64,000 nucleotides of DNA from Diplolepis rosae (Eukaryota > Arthropoda > Insecta > Hymenoptera > Diplolepididae), in the NCBI GenBank assembly GCA_030998225.1, contig JAPYXD010000459.1:2666001-2730000 (forward strand), written 5' to 3'. The notes below the pieces were generated by a model, which did no database searches, was not told the DNA's origin, and was given only the letters and a program-made list of their open reading frames with translations. Position numbers and translations under genes: made by a program. Shown in pieces: positions 22,863-33,570 of this stretch. Each line of letters starts with the position of its first letter. Positions within the stretch are counted from its first letter, which is position 1.

Positions 22863-24116
22863 AATTTTCATATTTAAAAAAATTTTTAGCTCATGTCTAC
22901 TCGTGTACGCTACTCCCTAAATCTGAGTCAGTATAATTTACAGGAAAACAGGTCATATACACTGATTACCAGTGTACATAGAATATCATGGTCCCCGCCA
23001 TGGCGCAGACCACTTTATTCTTTTTGTGGGCTTGTGTTATCTACCAGGTCTAATTATTTACTATTCATCAAAGGATCTAGGAAATATATTTTTATATCGA
23101 CACTTTGATGTATATTAATTTCCATAATTGCGTATACCAAACTTTATGTATAAATCGTCTGTACAAATGACTTTCATATACTTTTGTATTATATTTAATA
23201 CATAAATTTCTAAGAATATAGCCTAGGACTGATCACTGCCAGCGAAATTTCTATATAAGGGTAGAGAAATGGTAAAAAAATGATTATTATGGATATTATA
23301 ATAAGACAAGTGTATGATCCGCAGTTTGCAGATATACGTACACTGTGAGTCATGCATAATGTCTTTTCACGAGGGATGTTCAAGGGAAGCATCGCTCATC
23401 CATAGTCGAGCGTCGAAGGGGCGTTCTACTCCTTGTCCGTATGGTGTACATTAAAATATTCAAAATTTTATGCAAGCCATTCGTGGTCCATAGTGGCACA
23501 AGATGAAGAAGAAAATAATAAAATAAGAAGTGGAGGAGGAAGAACACGAGGGCGGTGTTGTGCGCGCACAAATCATTTAAGAATGACGCGGCAATGCTTA
23601 AGCCTTCTTGTTCTACGATCGTCTGTACTTCCATCTTTTTACTCATTGTCAGAATTGGCAACGTTTATAATAATCATTAATCGGGATCTCCGAAATCAAC
23701 AAATTGTTATTCTCATTAGTATCCCTTCTATAGCAGTACAATTTTAAATTAAAGAGACGTAGATGTTTTTCATATTTTCTCCTTACTGATAAAAATGTTT
23801 TAATCAGTAAATAAAACTGACATTTTCAGTTGTACACGGATAGAAATTGAATGGTTAAAAATACCACTTTTGGCGGTAAAGCAGAACCATTAGGAATTTC
23901 CGCCAGTCACTCCTAAAAATATGCTACTGAATACAACACGTTTCGGGAAATATCACCAACAATGATGGTAAAAATTGAAAATTCAAATACCAACTTTTTT
24001 TTTGACAAAATATATCTTTAAAGGTGTGTATGAACATCCTTCGTAATGTAAACATTATAAGACATTCCATAGGTTGCAATATTACTTTCACGCATTTACT
24101 GAATATTGCAATCGTA
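22863..24116. other. Intergenic DNA, no gene seen
   Basis: Two short frames around 23380-23750 overlap on opposite strands and carry no motif. At 23833 a degenerate end (TACACGGATAGAAATTG) suggests a decayed CACGGAG element without a partner. Nothing else is supported. Confidence 0.4.
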
Positions 24117-24361
24117 CACTCTAAAAACAAGTGTGTAGTGAAATGTGTAATTTTTACACACTACACACGTTGTCAAGTGTGTAATTGAGCAAAGTGTGTA
24201 CTTACTAAACATTGCCAACTCAATTTTTCGGGTACAAAACGTTAAAGTGTTTGAAAATTAAACGTTACGTTTGAAATGTGTATTGAAAATACACACTTCA
24301 AATGCCTAAAAAGTTACTATCGTGATTCACGTGTAGAAGTAACACAGTTGTTTTTAGAGTG
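24117..24361. mobile_element. 245-bp MITE with GTGTGTA motifs
   Basis: The ends are CACTCTAAAAACAAGTGTG and the complement of CACTCTAAAAACAACTGTG, between TA (24115-24116 and 24362-24363). The interior repeats GTGTGTA/TACACAC words. No coding capacity. Its ends differ from the CACGGAG family, so it is a second TA-target family with the same kind of interior. Confidence 0.85.
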
Positions 24362-24494
24362 TAACGTTCGAAAAAGTTCCCATCAGAATTCAAACGTTGG
24401 AATCGTACATAGTATTTTTTCTCCTCCTTAAAAACGCGTCGGGCAATCAGTGAACAACAGACGTCTAATACAAGTTCCAAAATTTCAAACTGCA

Positions 24495-24590
24495 ATTGCG
24501 AGAGTAGTCTAGTGCGTTAGTTGTAGGACGTAGGTGCGTTAAAAGCTGTAGGTCGTAGGTTCAATTCCCTCTCAGTCGGACCCATTCAGG
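24495..24590 (+). repeat. tRNA-like sequence (SINE head or tRNA pseudogene)
   Basis: A box-A-like TAGTCTAGTGCG at about 24505 and a perfect box B, GGTTCAATTCC, at about 24563 give polymerase III promoter spacing. GAGAG near the start can pair with CTCTC near the end as a short acceptor stem. The T-stem is poor, so it is a relic or SINE head, not a working tRNA. Confidence 0.45.
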
Positions 24591-25187
24591 TAGGTTTTAT
24601 TCGGCTAAAATGTTTCCCACTTGACAAATAATTGAGGGCACTCGAATGTGAAAGGTACCCATCATAGATGGTAAAAATTTGCCTCAATGTTTCCATTTTC
24701 AAACACAAACTGATTCCAAAACTCTGCACTATATAATGACGTATATTTACATCAGAAGATTCGGTAAAATGATATGAATGCTGCTATTATGTCTCATTAT
24801 TAGACTCAAATTTCAGATAGACAGCGAGTAATGATTGATATAATAAACTTTATCATTATGATGGGACTTTTTTACAACTTTTTCCAATAGTTCTGGTTTA
24901 CTCTCTAAAATGGTATTTCTTCTCATGAAACGTAATAAATTTATAGTCATCAAATTTCTTTCCGTGTATTTCATGACTACATAGTGTTTTATTTAAAGTA
25001 TCCGAGCTTTACTATTGTTTAAAGTGAAGCCGAATTTGAAATAATAACTGGGTTTATTATTCATAATGACACAATATTTGAAGTCAAAATAATTAAATAT
25101 GAATTTTTTCTTCTAATGGAGAAGTTATTAGTTTTAATTGAATCGAGATATAGTGATGAAAGAATCTATAACTTAACCTCTTTATAG
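24591..25187. other. AT-rich DNA, no gene seen
   Basis: No frame is supported. The last bases, CCTCTTTATAG before the GC-rich frame, could be a 3' splice site for the following reading frame. Confidence 0.4.
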
Positions 25188-26012
25188 ACCCGGAGAGAGC
25201 GAAGACGCCTCCGGGACCAGCAACGTGCACAGGCCTCCACAGGACGTCCGCCGCTGACGGAGCAGGGATACGCCACCCAGCCGACATGTCCGGTCTTCCA
25301 AGGCAGGCCCACCAGGCAGCCTGGCGGGGACTTCCGGCTCCTTCACCTGGAACGACATCGACAGGATCCTCGCTCATCGACTAGGCCACAAACCGGCACT
25401 GACCAACGTGAACCAGCGAGGTTGAAGCTCCTCCACTGGGACGTCCAGGATCGGAGGCCAGATCCTGAGAGACGTTCTCCCTACGGTTCTCTCGACACGT
25501 CTCCCAACCCTCCTGGACCATTTTGGAGGGAGTTGGGACGTCATCAAGACGTCTCGAATCTGGGCCCAGGTTCGGTGAGACGTTACGACTAGGCAACCAT
25601 CCCACCTATCCCCAGCGAAAACCCAGATGTCTTGAATCTGAGGCAAGATTCAGAGAGGCAAGGCGTTCCGGAAGCCGTTCCGCTCCCTCCCGAGACTCTC
25701 CTGCCAATCTCCAACGAAGCAAGTCGTCCACCAGAAGAAGAGAGACGCCGAACGAGGGAAGTCACCCCACCTCGAGGAGACCAGTCCGTAGAGATCATCA
25801 CTCCACCGCTGGACCGTCTTCCTCCAACACCTGGCAAAGGGGTGGATCTTCAGGACGCTAAGACGCCAACTGCCAGCGACGACGTCTTGGACATCCCAAT
25901 ACATTGTTCCCCGATAGAGACCGCTGTCTCATCACGGGGATCAGCATCTCGGAAAACCACGAAGGGCAAGGCGTTCCGAGAGCGTTTCGGGGATGATTCA
26001 GACAGTGAGTGA
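25188..26012 (+). pseudogene. GC-rich Arg/Pro-rich reading frame, unknown function
   Basis: One frame is open from just after a TAG at 25185 to a TGA at 26010-26012, broken once by TAG at 25590. It encodes about 270 residues. It is rich in Arg, Pro, Ser and Glu, starts basic (RRERRRRLRDQQ) and ends acidic (RERFGDDSDSE). It has no ATG near its start, so it is probably a downstream exon; TTTATAG before ACCCGG fits a splice acceptor. Three weak internal repeats occur around DVQDRRPDPERR (about 25437), DVSNLGPGSVRR (25536) and DVLNLRQDSERQ (25624). Base composition is far richer in G+C than the flanks, which suggests retained or imported coding sequence. It lacks any fold I recognise and may be disordered. 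The opposite strand is also open in places, a side effect of GC content. A retroelement gag or a host gene piece are both possible. Confidence 0.45.
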
Positions 26013-26355
26013 GAACTCCTGAATCATCACCACTCAAACAACAACCGAAACCTACATCAAGTTTAAAATAATGGAACTTATAAAATTTCAACAAAAAATT
26101 TTTTATAGCAGAAAGAATTTCGTATTCAAATAAAATAAATTAGGCTTTATAAATTGTGTTGAAATATATATATGAGAGATTTTGATTTATTCAATTCCAA
26201 ATATAAGTATTTTTCTACTCACATTTTAAAAGATTACTCTGTAAAATCGTTGAATTTTTATCAGGTGCATAAATAAGTATCCATCGTTTGAAAAAAGTTG
26301 GCACTACTAGTAAATTTTGGTTAAAATTGACAGATGTAAAACGTCACTGTCGTAG
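26013..26355. other. AT-rich spacer before the P element
   Basis: No gene is seen. AATAAA-like words near 26135 could serve as a poly(A) signal for the preceding frame. The stretch ends at the target duplication of the P element. Confidence 0.4.
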
Positions 26356-26989
26356 GGTTGGACCAGCCCTATCCGACTCCCTGCCTGCAACGGCGAGAAC
26401 TTGATTCCCTTAGTGATTATAGTTTCTATGTGCGAATGCCGCTCACCAGAGCGGCGCTGCACGCGGCACGCTCTACAAATGCATTGTACTAATAGACAAA
26501 TATATAAAAAATTTTAAATAATTAAGTTATTGAACAATATGAAATGAAAAAATGTTCCTAAAATGATTCTAGGACATAAAATATACATTTTGCATAAATC
26601 AATTGATACAAAATAATAAAAAGAACACATTAAACTTCGTAAAATATATACTGTGGATACGCATGAAGAATTCTTGAGACCCTGAACAAAATTTTTTTTA
26701 TGTTATCCCCATATAACTGAAAATATATTTAAAAATAAATAAAAAACTTAAGCTTCTAAATAAAAGTATTTTCCATTTATATTTTCCAGCTTCAAACGAA
26801 TGAAATGAAAAATAAATATTTTGTTAAGCCCTGTGCTCAACATAAAAAACCATGTGAAGGAAAATATATACTCAATTAAAAATTTTTAAATGTAACAAAA
26901 AATATTCATTACTATAAAATTTGCTAGTACATATTTTTAACATATTTAAAATTTTTAACATGTACAGATCGATGATGACTAGTTAAGTA

Positions 26990-28500
26990 TCGCAAAGCTT
27001 GGCTGCTTTTTTTTCAAGATGCTAAATTTTTAAATTTCAGCCATTTCCTGTCTTACGAATTGTCTCATTCTTATTTAAAATTAAATTAAATCACATATGC
27101 TAACATCTATACAGCTTCATTGTCATGTTCTTTGCATTGAAAAATAAATTTTGTTTCACATGACAAAAAATATTCATTACTATAAAATTTGCTAGTACAT
27201 ATTTTTAACATATTTAAAATTTTTAACATGTACAGATCGATGATGACTAGTTAAGTATCGCAAAGCTTGGCTGCTTTTTTCTTCAAGACGCTAACTTTTT
27301 TAATCTCAGCCATTTCCTGCCTTACGAATTCTCTCATCCGTATTTGAAGATAAAATTGAATTATATATGCTAACATCTCCACAGCTTCATTGGCATGTTC
27401 TTTGCATTGAAAACTAAATTTTGTTTCAGATGAAATTAAATCGTCTAGAATTGAATCAAAAGAATTGCTATACCGGCAATGTTTGTTAAGCTTGTATAAC
27501 TTAACATTTGGATGTATGAAATCTTTATTTATTTTTGCAAATCTACTCAAACTTTCAAGTAATTGATTACGAATTGTCTCATTCTTATTTAAAATTAAAT
27601 TAAATCACATATGCTAACATCTATACAGCTTCATTGTCATGTTCTTTGCATTGAAAAATAAATTTTGTTTCACATGACAAAAAATATTCATTACTATAAA
27701 ATTTGCTAGTACATATTTTTAACATATTTAAAATTTTTAACATGTACAGATCGATGATGACTAGTTAAGTATCGCAAAGCTTGGCTGCTTTTTTCTTCAA
27801 GATGCTAAATTTTTAAATTTCAGCCATTTCCTGTCTTACGAATTGTCTCATTCTTATTTAAAATTAAATTAAATCACATATGCTAACATCTCTACAGCTT
27901 CATTGGCATGTTCTTTGCATTGAAAAATAAATTTTGTTTCAGATGAAATTAAATCGTCTAGAATTAGATCAAAAGAATTGCTAGACCGGCAATGTTTGTT
28001 AAGCTTGTATAACTTAACATTTGGATGTATGAAATCTTTATTTATTTTTGCAAATCTACTCAAACTTTCAGGTAACTAATCACAAGAAAAAGTTATCGTA
28101 TCTGCATGAATTTCAGAAGTAGTCAAAAATGCATTTAAGCATGTTGAACACTGAGTTTGCTGTTTAATGTAAGCAGTTATACCACCAGTTGTGTAAAAAA
28201 TCAAACAATCTCTAACAGCTGGTAAAGCATAATCGTGCGCTACTGCATCCACAAAATCACTAAAATCAGTGTCTTCTCAATCGATTATTGCTTTTAACTT
28301 TTCTCGAATTTCTTGAATTGCGCTTTTACTATTACTACTAGTACTAGTAGTACAACAATTTCCAAGCTTTGGAGGTTTCCAAATGCTAAAGGCAGCTAAT
28401 ATCTTGTATATTTGCAAGAAGGTTGGTGTACAAGGATGATCATTTGTTCCTCCAGCTAATCTGATAGTTCCAAAAAATCTCTAAACAAAAGGAAAGGAAC
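26990..28500 (-). pseudogene. P-type transposase C-terminal region, left arm, with duplicated end
   Basis: Read on the minus strand, this is the mirror of the copy at 31149-31988. It has the NDHPCTPTFLQ region near 28430, then QCSTCLNAF (about 28150), then SRFAKINKDFIHPNVKLYKL (about 28055). The last roughly 260 bases, ending in KKKAAKLCDT-type sequence, occur as tandem units, marked by GCAAAGCTTGGCTGC at about 26993, 27261 and 27775. One unit (27251-27550) keeps a full open C-terminus including FVRQEMAEIKKVSVLKKK; another (27869-28063) is open but then stops. Stops upstream (for example near 28075 and 28280) mark it as non-functional. Confidence 0.75.
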
Positions 28501-28654
28501 AAAAAATTAGTGAAACTTTTATACAGTATTGATAATATTCCATTCGAAATCTCATACTGAATAAAATATTTTTATCTTGTTCAGTTAAATTTTCTGAAAT
28601 TAAGGAAGCTAAAGAAATACTAAATGGATTTTGAATGCAACATCAACGACACTA

Positions 28655-28867
28655 CCCTTCTAGAAATAATCGATTGGTCACGATTGGATTCGATTGACCC
28701 GATTGAGAACGATTAAGAAACACGATAGGAATCAATCAATTTAATTGTTTCCAATCGTATTTCACAATAGAAATCAATTAATTTAATTATTTCCAATTGT
28801 GCTTCTTCATCGTTCTCAATCGGATCAATCGAATCCAATCGAGTCCAATCGATTATTTCTAGAAGGG
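28655..28867. mobile_element. 213-bp MITE in the P element's left arm
   Basis: The ends are CCCTTCTAGAAATAATCG and its complement, between TA (28653-28654 and 28868-28869). The right arm of the P element (about 31040-31070) lacks it and shows the empty site, AAGAAATATAGTGTCG. The interior repeats CAATCGATT/GATTGG words. It arrived after the palindrome formed. Confidence 0.9.
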
Positions 28868-29254
28868 TATATTTCTTATAAAAATCCATTTTGTAAAAAA
28901 ATATAAAAGTGCTTTCTTCGATATTTATATTTCACTGGAAGAATTCGGATGAAATGGAATGGATTGAAGGGATATAAAGATAAATTTTGGAATTAAATAA
29001 GTACCGTGATGATTGATATGAACGTATCTGGAAATAAAATATTAGACCAGATTTTATATAAAGCATCTAATATATCTATATTCCCTGTACGAAATATGTC
29101 GAACATAACCGATGTCATATATACATATTTATTCATTTTAATATGACGTGTTTTGCAGGAAAGAAAAACTACCGTTTATAATAATAATTGTATACGATGT
29201 TGATGTTAATAATTGGCTTTAGGGTCCAGAAATGATAACTCAGGAAGTTACATA

Positions 29255-29300
29255 CTTTCAAACGTTTCGACTCTGATCGGAGTCCTCATCAGTGATCTTT
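29255..29300 (-). ncRNA. Hammerhead ribozyme core, PLE terminal copy 1
   Basis: On the minus strand CTGATGA (29287-29293) is followed by a stem, GACTC facing GAGTC, with a six-base loop, then GAAAC (29264-29268). These are the invariant boxes of the hammerhead self-cleaving RNA and the stem II joining them. One extra G precedes stem II. Stems I and III were not modelled; in PLEs they are short. Confidence 0.75.
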
Positions 29301-29521
29301 ATTTCTAAAATATCAAAACATTGAATCAAACATTGCACATATGAGCCCTGTTTTGGAATAGGCTTTGGTATTATGAGAAAACAATTGTAAAAAAGTAAAA
29401 TTGCAAATTATCGTTGGAAAAAATTACATAAGAGTTGTACAGAGTACATCGATAAATGACCTAAAACTACCTTAGGAATAACAGCAAAATTCTGGCAAAA
29501 AAACTATATGATGCATCAGCT

Positions 29522-29806
29522 TACATAGGTACAACTAAACGGCCCTTAAAGACTAGAATACATGAACATAAAAAAGATGTTTATAACCCCCCGGAAAAAT
29601 GGACTGCTTTAACGAAACATGCTTGGCATCAAGACCACAAGTTTAATTTTGATAATGTAAAAATAATTGACAGATCAGATAATTATAAAAAACGTATGAT
29701 ACTTGAAATGAACCACATAGCTGGCAATCCACATGCGGTAAACCAAAGAGCTGATACTGAAAACTTATCCGTTTTTTACCTCCCCCTTTTGAACGACAAA
29801 TTGTAA
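29522..29806 (+). pseudogene. PLE GIY-YIG endonuclease domain fragment
   Basis: A 94-codon frame begins YIGTTKRPLKTRIHEHKKD, matching the second half of the GIY-YIG motif with its conserved Arg and the RIxEH box. It continues with ALTKHAWHQDHKFNFDNVKI, RMILEMNHI (Glu of the catalytic site) and QRADTENLSVFY, the usual end of PLE proteins. The first half of GIY-YIG and everything upstream are replaced by the terminal repeat at about 29512, so this is a 3' fragment. Confidence 0.8.
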
Positions 29807-30629
29807 CCTCTCCAAAATATTTCTGTATCTTTAAAGCACACACATTCAAAGAGTGCCTAAGAAAATTCTAAGTCTATCAGAAACAAACCACTTCAACTCC
29901 TATTACAGTTTATGGCCTCCTTTGTCATAGTACTCCAGTCATCTTGAGCACATCTTCTAATTTTTTCCCTCCTTCTCTTTAAAAACTCAACCCTAAACAC
30001 AAGAGCAAAAGGCAAAACCCTCCACTTTCATCCCACACTTTCGGTTTCAAGTCATAGCCAAACTTTAGTTGCATAAATAACGTCATAGAGATCAGTGAGT
30101 TATTTGAAAGTATGTATGTGGCCAGTAAACGAAAAAGGAAAAAATTTAAAAAGTTTTTGTCTGAGGATATAGCAGTCCCTCAGTTGTAATTACAGCACAC
30201 TACATCTAATAAGGTTAGTTCAACTTATTTAAAATTAAAAATGGTGATGAGACTGAAAAATTTGAAGTTGACAGAACACATCTTTTTCTATAAAAAAACG
30301 AATATTCCACACTAGCATTCTTATAAGCAATTTATTCATAACTCACGTTTATACTGCAAGTTCACTCGCCACGTTTGTATTTTTTTCCACTATAAAGGTA
30401 CTAGTCAATAGCTGATGCATCATATAGTTTTTTTGCCAGAATTTTGCTGTTATTCCTAAGGTAGTTTTAGGTCATTTATCGATGTACTCTGTACAACTCT
30501 TATGTAATTTTTTCCAACGATAATTTGCAATTTTACTTTTTTACAATTGTTTTATCATAATACCAAAGCCTATTCCAAAACAGGGCTCATATGTGCAATG
30601 TTTGATTCAATGTTTTGATATTTTAGAAA

Positions 30630-30680
30630 TAAAGATCACTGATGAGGACTCCGATCAGAGTCGAAACGTTTGAAAGTATG
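30630..30680 (+). ncRNA. Hammerhead ribozyme core, PLE terminal copy 2
   Basis: CTGATGA at 30639-30645, stem II GACTC/GAGTC, and GAAAC at 30663-30667. The core is identical to copy 1 but lies on the plus strand because the terminal copies are inverted. Confidence 0.75.
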
Positions 30681-31148
30681 TAACTTCCTGAGTTATCATT
30701 TCTGGACCCTAAAGCCAATTATTAACATCAACATCATATACAATTATTATTTGAGGGTCGATACAAGTCCTACTTTATAAATATATTAATAATATTAAAA
30801 TATTTATTTTAATTACTTTATACTTAGTATTTTTTACACGTATAGTAAAATATCTTTATATAAAATCTGGTCTAATATTTTATTTCCAGATACGTTCATA
30901 TTAATCATCACGGTTCTTATTTAATTCCAAAATTTATCTTTATATCCCTTCAATCCATTCCATATTTCATCCGAATTCTTTCAGTGAAATGTAAATATCG
31001 AAGAAAGCACTTTTATATTTTTTTACAAAATGGATTTGTATAAGAAATATAGTGTCGTTGATGTTGCATTCAAAATCCATTTAGTATTTCTTTAGCTTCC
31101 TTAATTTCAGAAAATTTAACTGAACAAGATAAAAATATTTTATTCAGT

Positions 31149-31988
31149 ATGAGATTTCGAATGGAATATTATCAATACTGTATAAAAGTTTCACTAATTT
31201 TTTGTTCCTTTCCTTTTGTTAAGAGATTTTTTGGCACTATCGGATTAGCTGGAGGAACAAATGATCATCCTTGTACACCAACCTTCTTGCAAGTATACAA
31301 GATATTAGCTGCCTTTAGCATTTTGAAACCTCCAAAGCTTGGAAATTGTAGTACTTTCGATGGCAACCTTCCACAGCCCTTAATAACAATTTCAAAATTG
31401 AAAGAATTACATCAATCGAATAGTAAAAGCGCAATTCAAGAAATTCGAGAAAATTTGAAAGCAATAATCGATTGAGAAGACACTGATTTTAGTGATTTTG
31501 TAGATGCAGTAGCGCACGATTATGCTTTACCAGCTGTGAGAGATTGTTTGATTTTTTACACAACTGGTGGTATAACTGCTTACATTAAACAGCACACTCA
31601 GTGTTCGACATGCTTAAATGCATTTTTGACTGATTCTGAAATTCATGCAGATACGATAGCTTCTTCTTGTGATCAATTACTTGAAAGTTTGAGTAGATTT
31701 GCAAAAATAAATAAAGATTTCATACATCCAAATGTTAAGTTATACAAGCTTAACAAAAATTGCCGGTATAGCAATTCTTTTGATTCAATTCTAGACGATT
31801 TAATTTCATCTGAAACAAAATTTAGTTTTCAATGCAAAGAACATGCCAATGAAGCTGTGGAGATGTTAGCATATATAATTCAATTTTATCTTCAAATACG
31901 GATGAGAGAATTCGTAAGGCAGGAAATGGCTGAGATTAAAAAAGTTAGCGTCTTGAAGAAAAAAGCAGCCAAGCTTTGCGACACTTAA
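31149..31988 (+). pseudogene. P/THAP9-type transposase C-terminal region, right arm
   Basis: One frame covers 280 codons with a single TGA at 31473. It includes VKRFFGTIGLAGGTNDHPCT, the GGxNDHP box typical of P-element and THAP9 proteins, then PTFLQVYKILAAFSILKPPK. After the stop it resumes with EDTDFSDFVDAVAHDYALPA, a Cys pair in QCSTCLNAF, and a Lys-rich end (KKVSVLKKKAAKLC). Transposition by this family uses an N-terminal THAP DNA-binding domain, a GTP-binding region and an RNase H-like core; only the part after the core is here. It mirrors the left-arm copy and gives the cleaner sequence. A second partial unit of the last 260 bases follows at about 32080-32260. Confidence 0.8.
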
Positions 31989-32942
31989 CTAGTCATCATC
32001 GATCTGTACATGTTAAAAATTTTAAATATGTTAAAAATATGTACTAGCAAATTTTATAGTAATGAATATTTTTTGTCATGTGAAACAAAATTTATTTTTC
32101 AATGCAAAGAACATGACAATGAAGCTGTATAGATGTTAGCATATGTGATTTAATTTAATTTTAAATAAGAATGAGACAATTCGTAAGACAGGAAATGGCT
32201 GAAATTTAAAAATTTAGCATCTTGAAAAAAAAGCAGCCAAGCTTTGCGACACTTAACTAGTCATCATCGATCTGTACATGTTAAAAATGTAAAATATGTT
32301 AAAAATATGTACTAGCAAATTTTATAGTAATGAATATTTTTGCTACATTTAAAAATTTTTAATTGAGTATATATTTTCCTTCACATGGTTTTTTATGTTG
32401 AGCACAGGGCTTAACAAAATATTTATTTTTCATTTCATTCGTTTGAAGCTGGAAAATATAAATGGAAAATACTTTTATTTAGAAGCTTAAGTTTTTTATT
32501 TATTTTTAAATATATTTTCAGTTATATGGGGATAACATAAAAAAATTTTTTTTCAGGGTCTCAAGAATTCTTCATGCGTATCCACAGTATATATTTTACG
32601 AAGTTTAATGTGTTCTTTTTTTTATTTTGTATTAATTGATTTATGCAAAATGTATATTTTATGTCCTAGAATCATTTTAGGGACATTTTTTCATTTCATA
32701 TTGTTCAATAACTTGATTATTTAAATTTTTTTATATATTTCTCTATTAGTACAATGCATTTGTAGAGCGTGCCGCGTGCAGCGCCGCTCTGGTGAGCGGC
32801 ATTCGCACATAGAAACTATAATCACTAAGGAACCGCCATTTTATTTTTAGTCCGACAGGGCTGGGTTGGACACCTGTCAACAACATAACCTTGAAATATT
32901 ATTGAATTCTTATCAGTATAATTTATTCTTTTGTGTGCGAAG

Positions 32943-33066
32943 ATGTCGAGTTTTGAGCCGAATAAGCGTCATTTGCGGGAACTTTTGATTTAGTTCTTCA
33001 ATTTGAAGTAATCTGCATCTGAGGCGCATCGATTGCTTGTAGAAAGATATGGTGAGGCTGCCTTAA
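32943..33066 (+). pseudogene. Mariner transposase N-terminal fragment
   Basis: The start ATG at 32943 leads into MSSFEPNKRHLRELL, a stop, then SASEAHRLLVERYGEAAL, the usual first helix-turn-helix of mariner proteins of the type at 3948-4838. Homology stops where a DD41D-related piece begins (33068). It is a small relic right after the P element's flank. Confidence 0.7.
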
Positions 33067-33067
33067 G

Positions 33068-33251
33068 AAGATGTGACTTTACTATTATCTTTTGTAAACT
33101 TGACATCCTTTTTTTAGGGATTAATGAATAATTTATTGGGTTTACTTCAATATAATTCGTTTGATGTGTCGATCACGATTTTACTATTTCAGGACTTTTA
33201 GTAAAAATAAATATAATAATACTAAATTTTACAATGAAGAGTTTCTTCGTG
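33068..33251. repeat. Fragment shared with the DD41D-related elements
   Basis: It matches 61293-61415 and the complement of about 56150-56275 (TGACTTTACTA, TTGGGTTTACTTCAATATAA), then jumps to a terminal piece equal to 61540-61608, ending TTTCTTCGTG, a variant of the CACGGAG end. It is an internally deleted derivative. Confidence 0.7.
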
Positions 33252-33270
33252 TGCAATGCTTTTCTAACTG

Positions 33271-33570
33271 CACGGAGAAAAATAGTTGAAGTAATTTTAC
33301 TCAACGTTCGATCAAGGTTGGGACATATGGTCAAGTTAGAAGTTATTTAGTATCACTGTAATTATTTGTGATATATTAAATGTTCAAGAATGAATCAAAG
33401 TTGAGTAAAATTTAAAAGTGAAGGGTGGAGTATGAAAGCGTGCATTAAAGATTTATAAAAATATATATTATTACTCGTAGTATAATTATAAAAAACCAAT
33501 CTTTTATTAAATCACAAAAATAGTTGAGCTTTCCGTTTATTCTACTCTACGCTTCAATCAAGAGTTGAGT
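33271..33570. repeat. Partial CACGGAG element with TTGAGTAAA motifs
   Basis: The left end is CACGGAGAAAAATAGTTGAA. TTGAGTAAA or its complement recurs at about 33297, 33400 and 33555. No right end was recognised, so the length is uncertain. It shows the same shared-end, private-motif design as other members. Confidence 0.5.

Larger units (their letters stand above)
29183..30752 (+). mobile_element. Penelope-like element remnant with inverted terminal copies
   Basis: A Penelope-like element (PLE) encodes a reverse transcriptase plus a GIY-YIG endonuclease and often carries hammerhead ribozymes in its terminal repeats. Here about 29183-29512 mirrors 30411-30752, and each copy holds a hammerhead core. 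Only the endonuclease end of the protein remains (29522-29806); the reverse transcriptase is absent. A third, diverged terminal copy lies at 35575-35815. It sits in the centre of the P-element palindrome. Confidence 0.8.
26364..32863. mobile_element. 6.5-kb palindromic P-superfamily element with 8-bp TSD
   Basis: GGTTGGAC stands at 26356-26363 and again at 32864-32871, an exact 8-bp target duplication, the length known for P elements. The ends are inverted: CAGCCCTATCCGACT on the left, the complement of CAGCCCTGTCGGACT on the right. Long arms (about 26415-29085 and 30850-32827) mirror each other. Each arm carries the C-terminal half of a P/THAP9-type transposase reading inward-to-outward. The left arm has extra tandem units and a MITE; a Penelope-like element occupies the centre. 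The N-terminal THAP and catalytic front half are missing, so the element could not move alone. It is best read as a fold-back derivative built from two inverted 3' halves. Confidence 0.85.

Noticed and set aside
25093..25904. Several open frames on the minus strand opposite the GC-rich frame
   Set aside because: They overlap the longer plus-strand frame, have no motif and arise naturally in GC-rich DNA with few stops.
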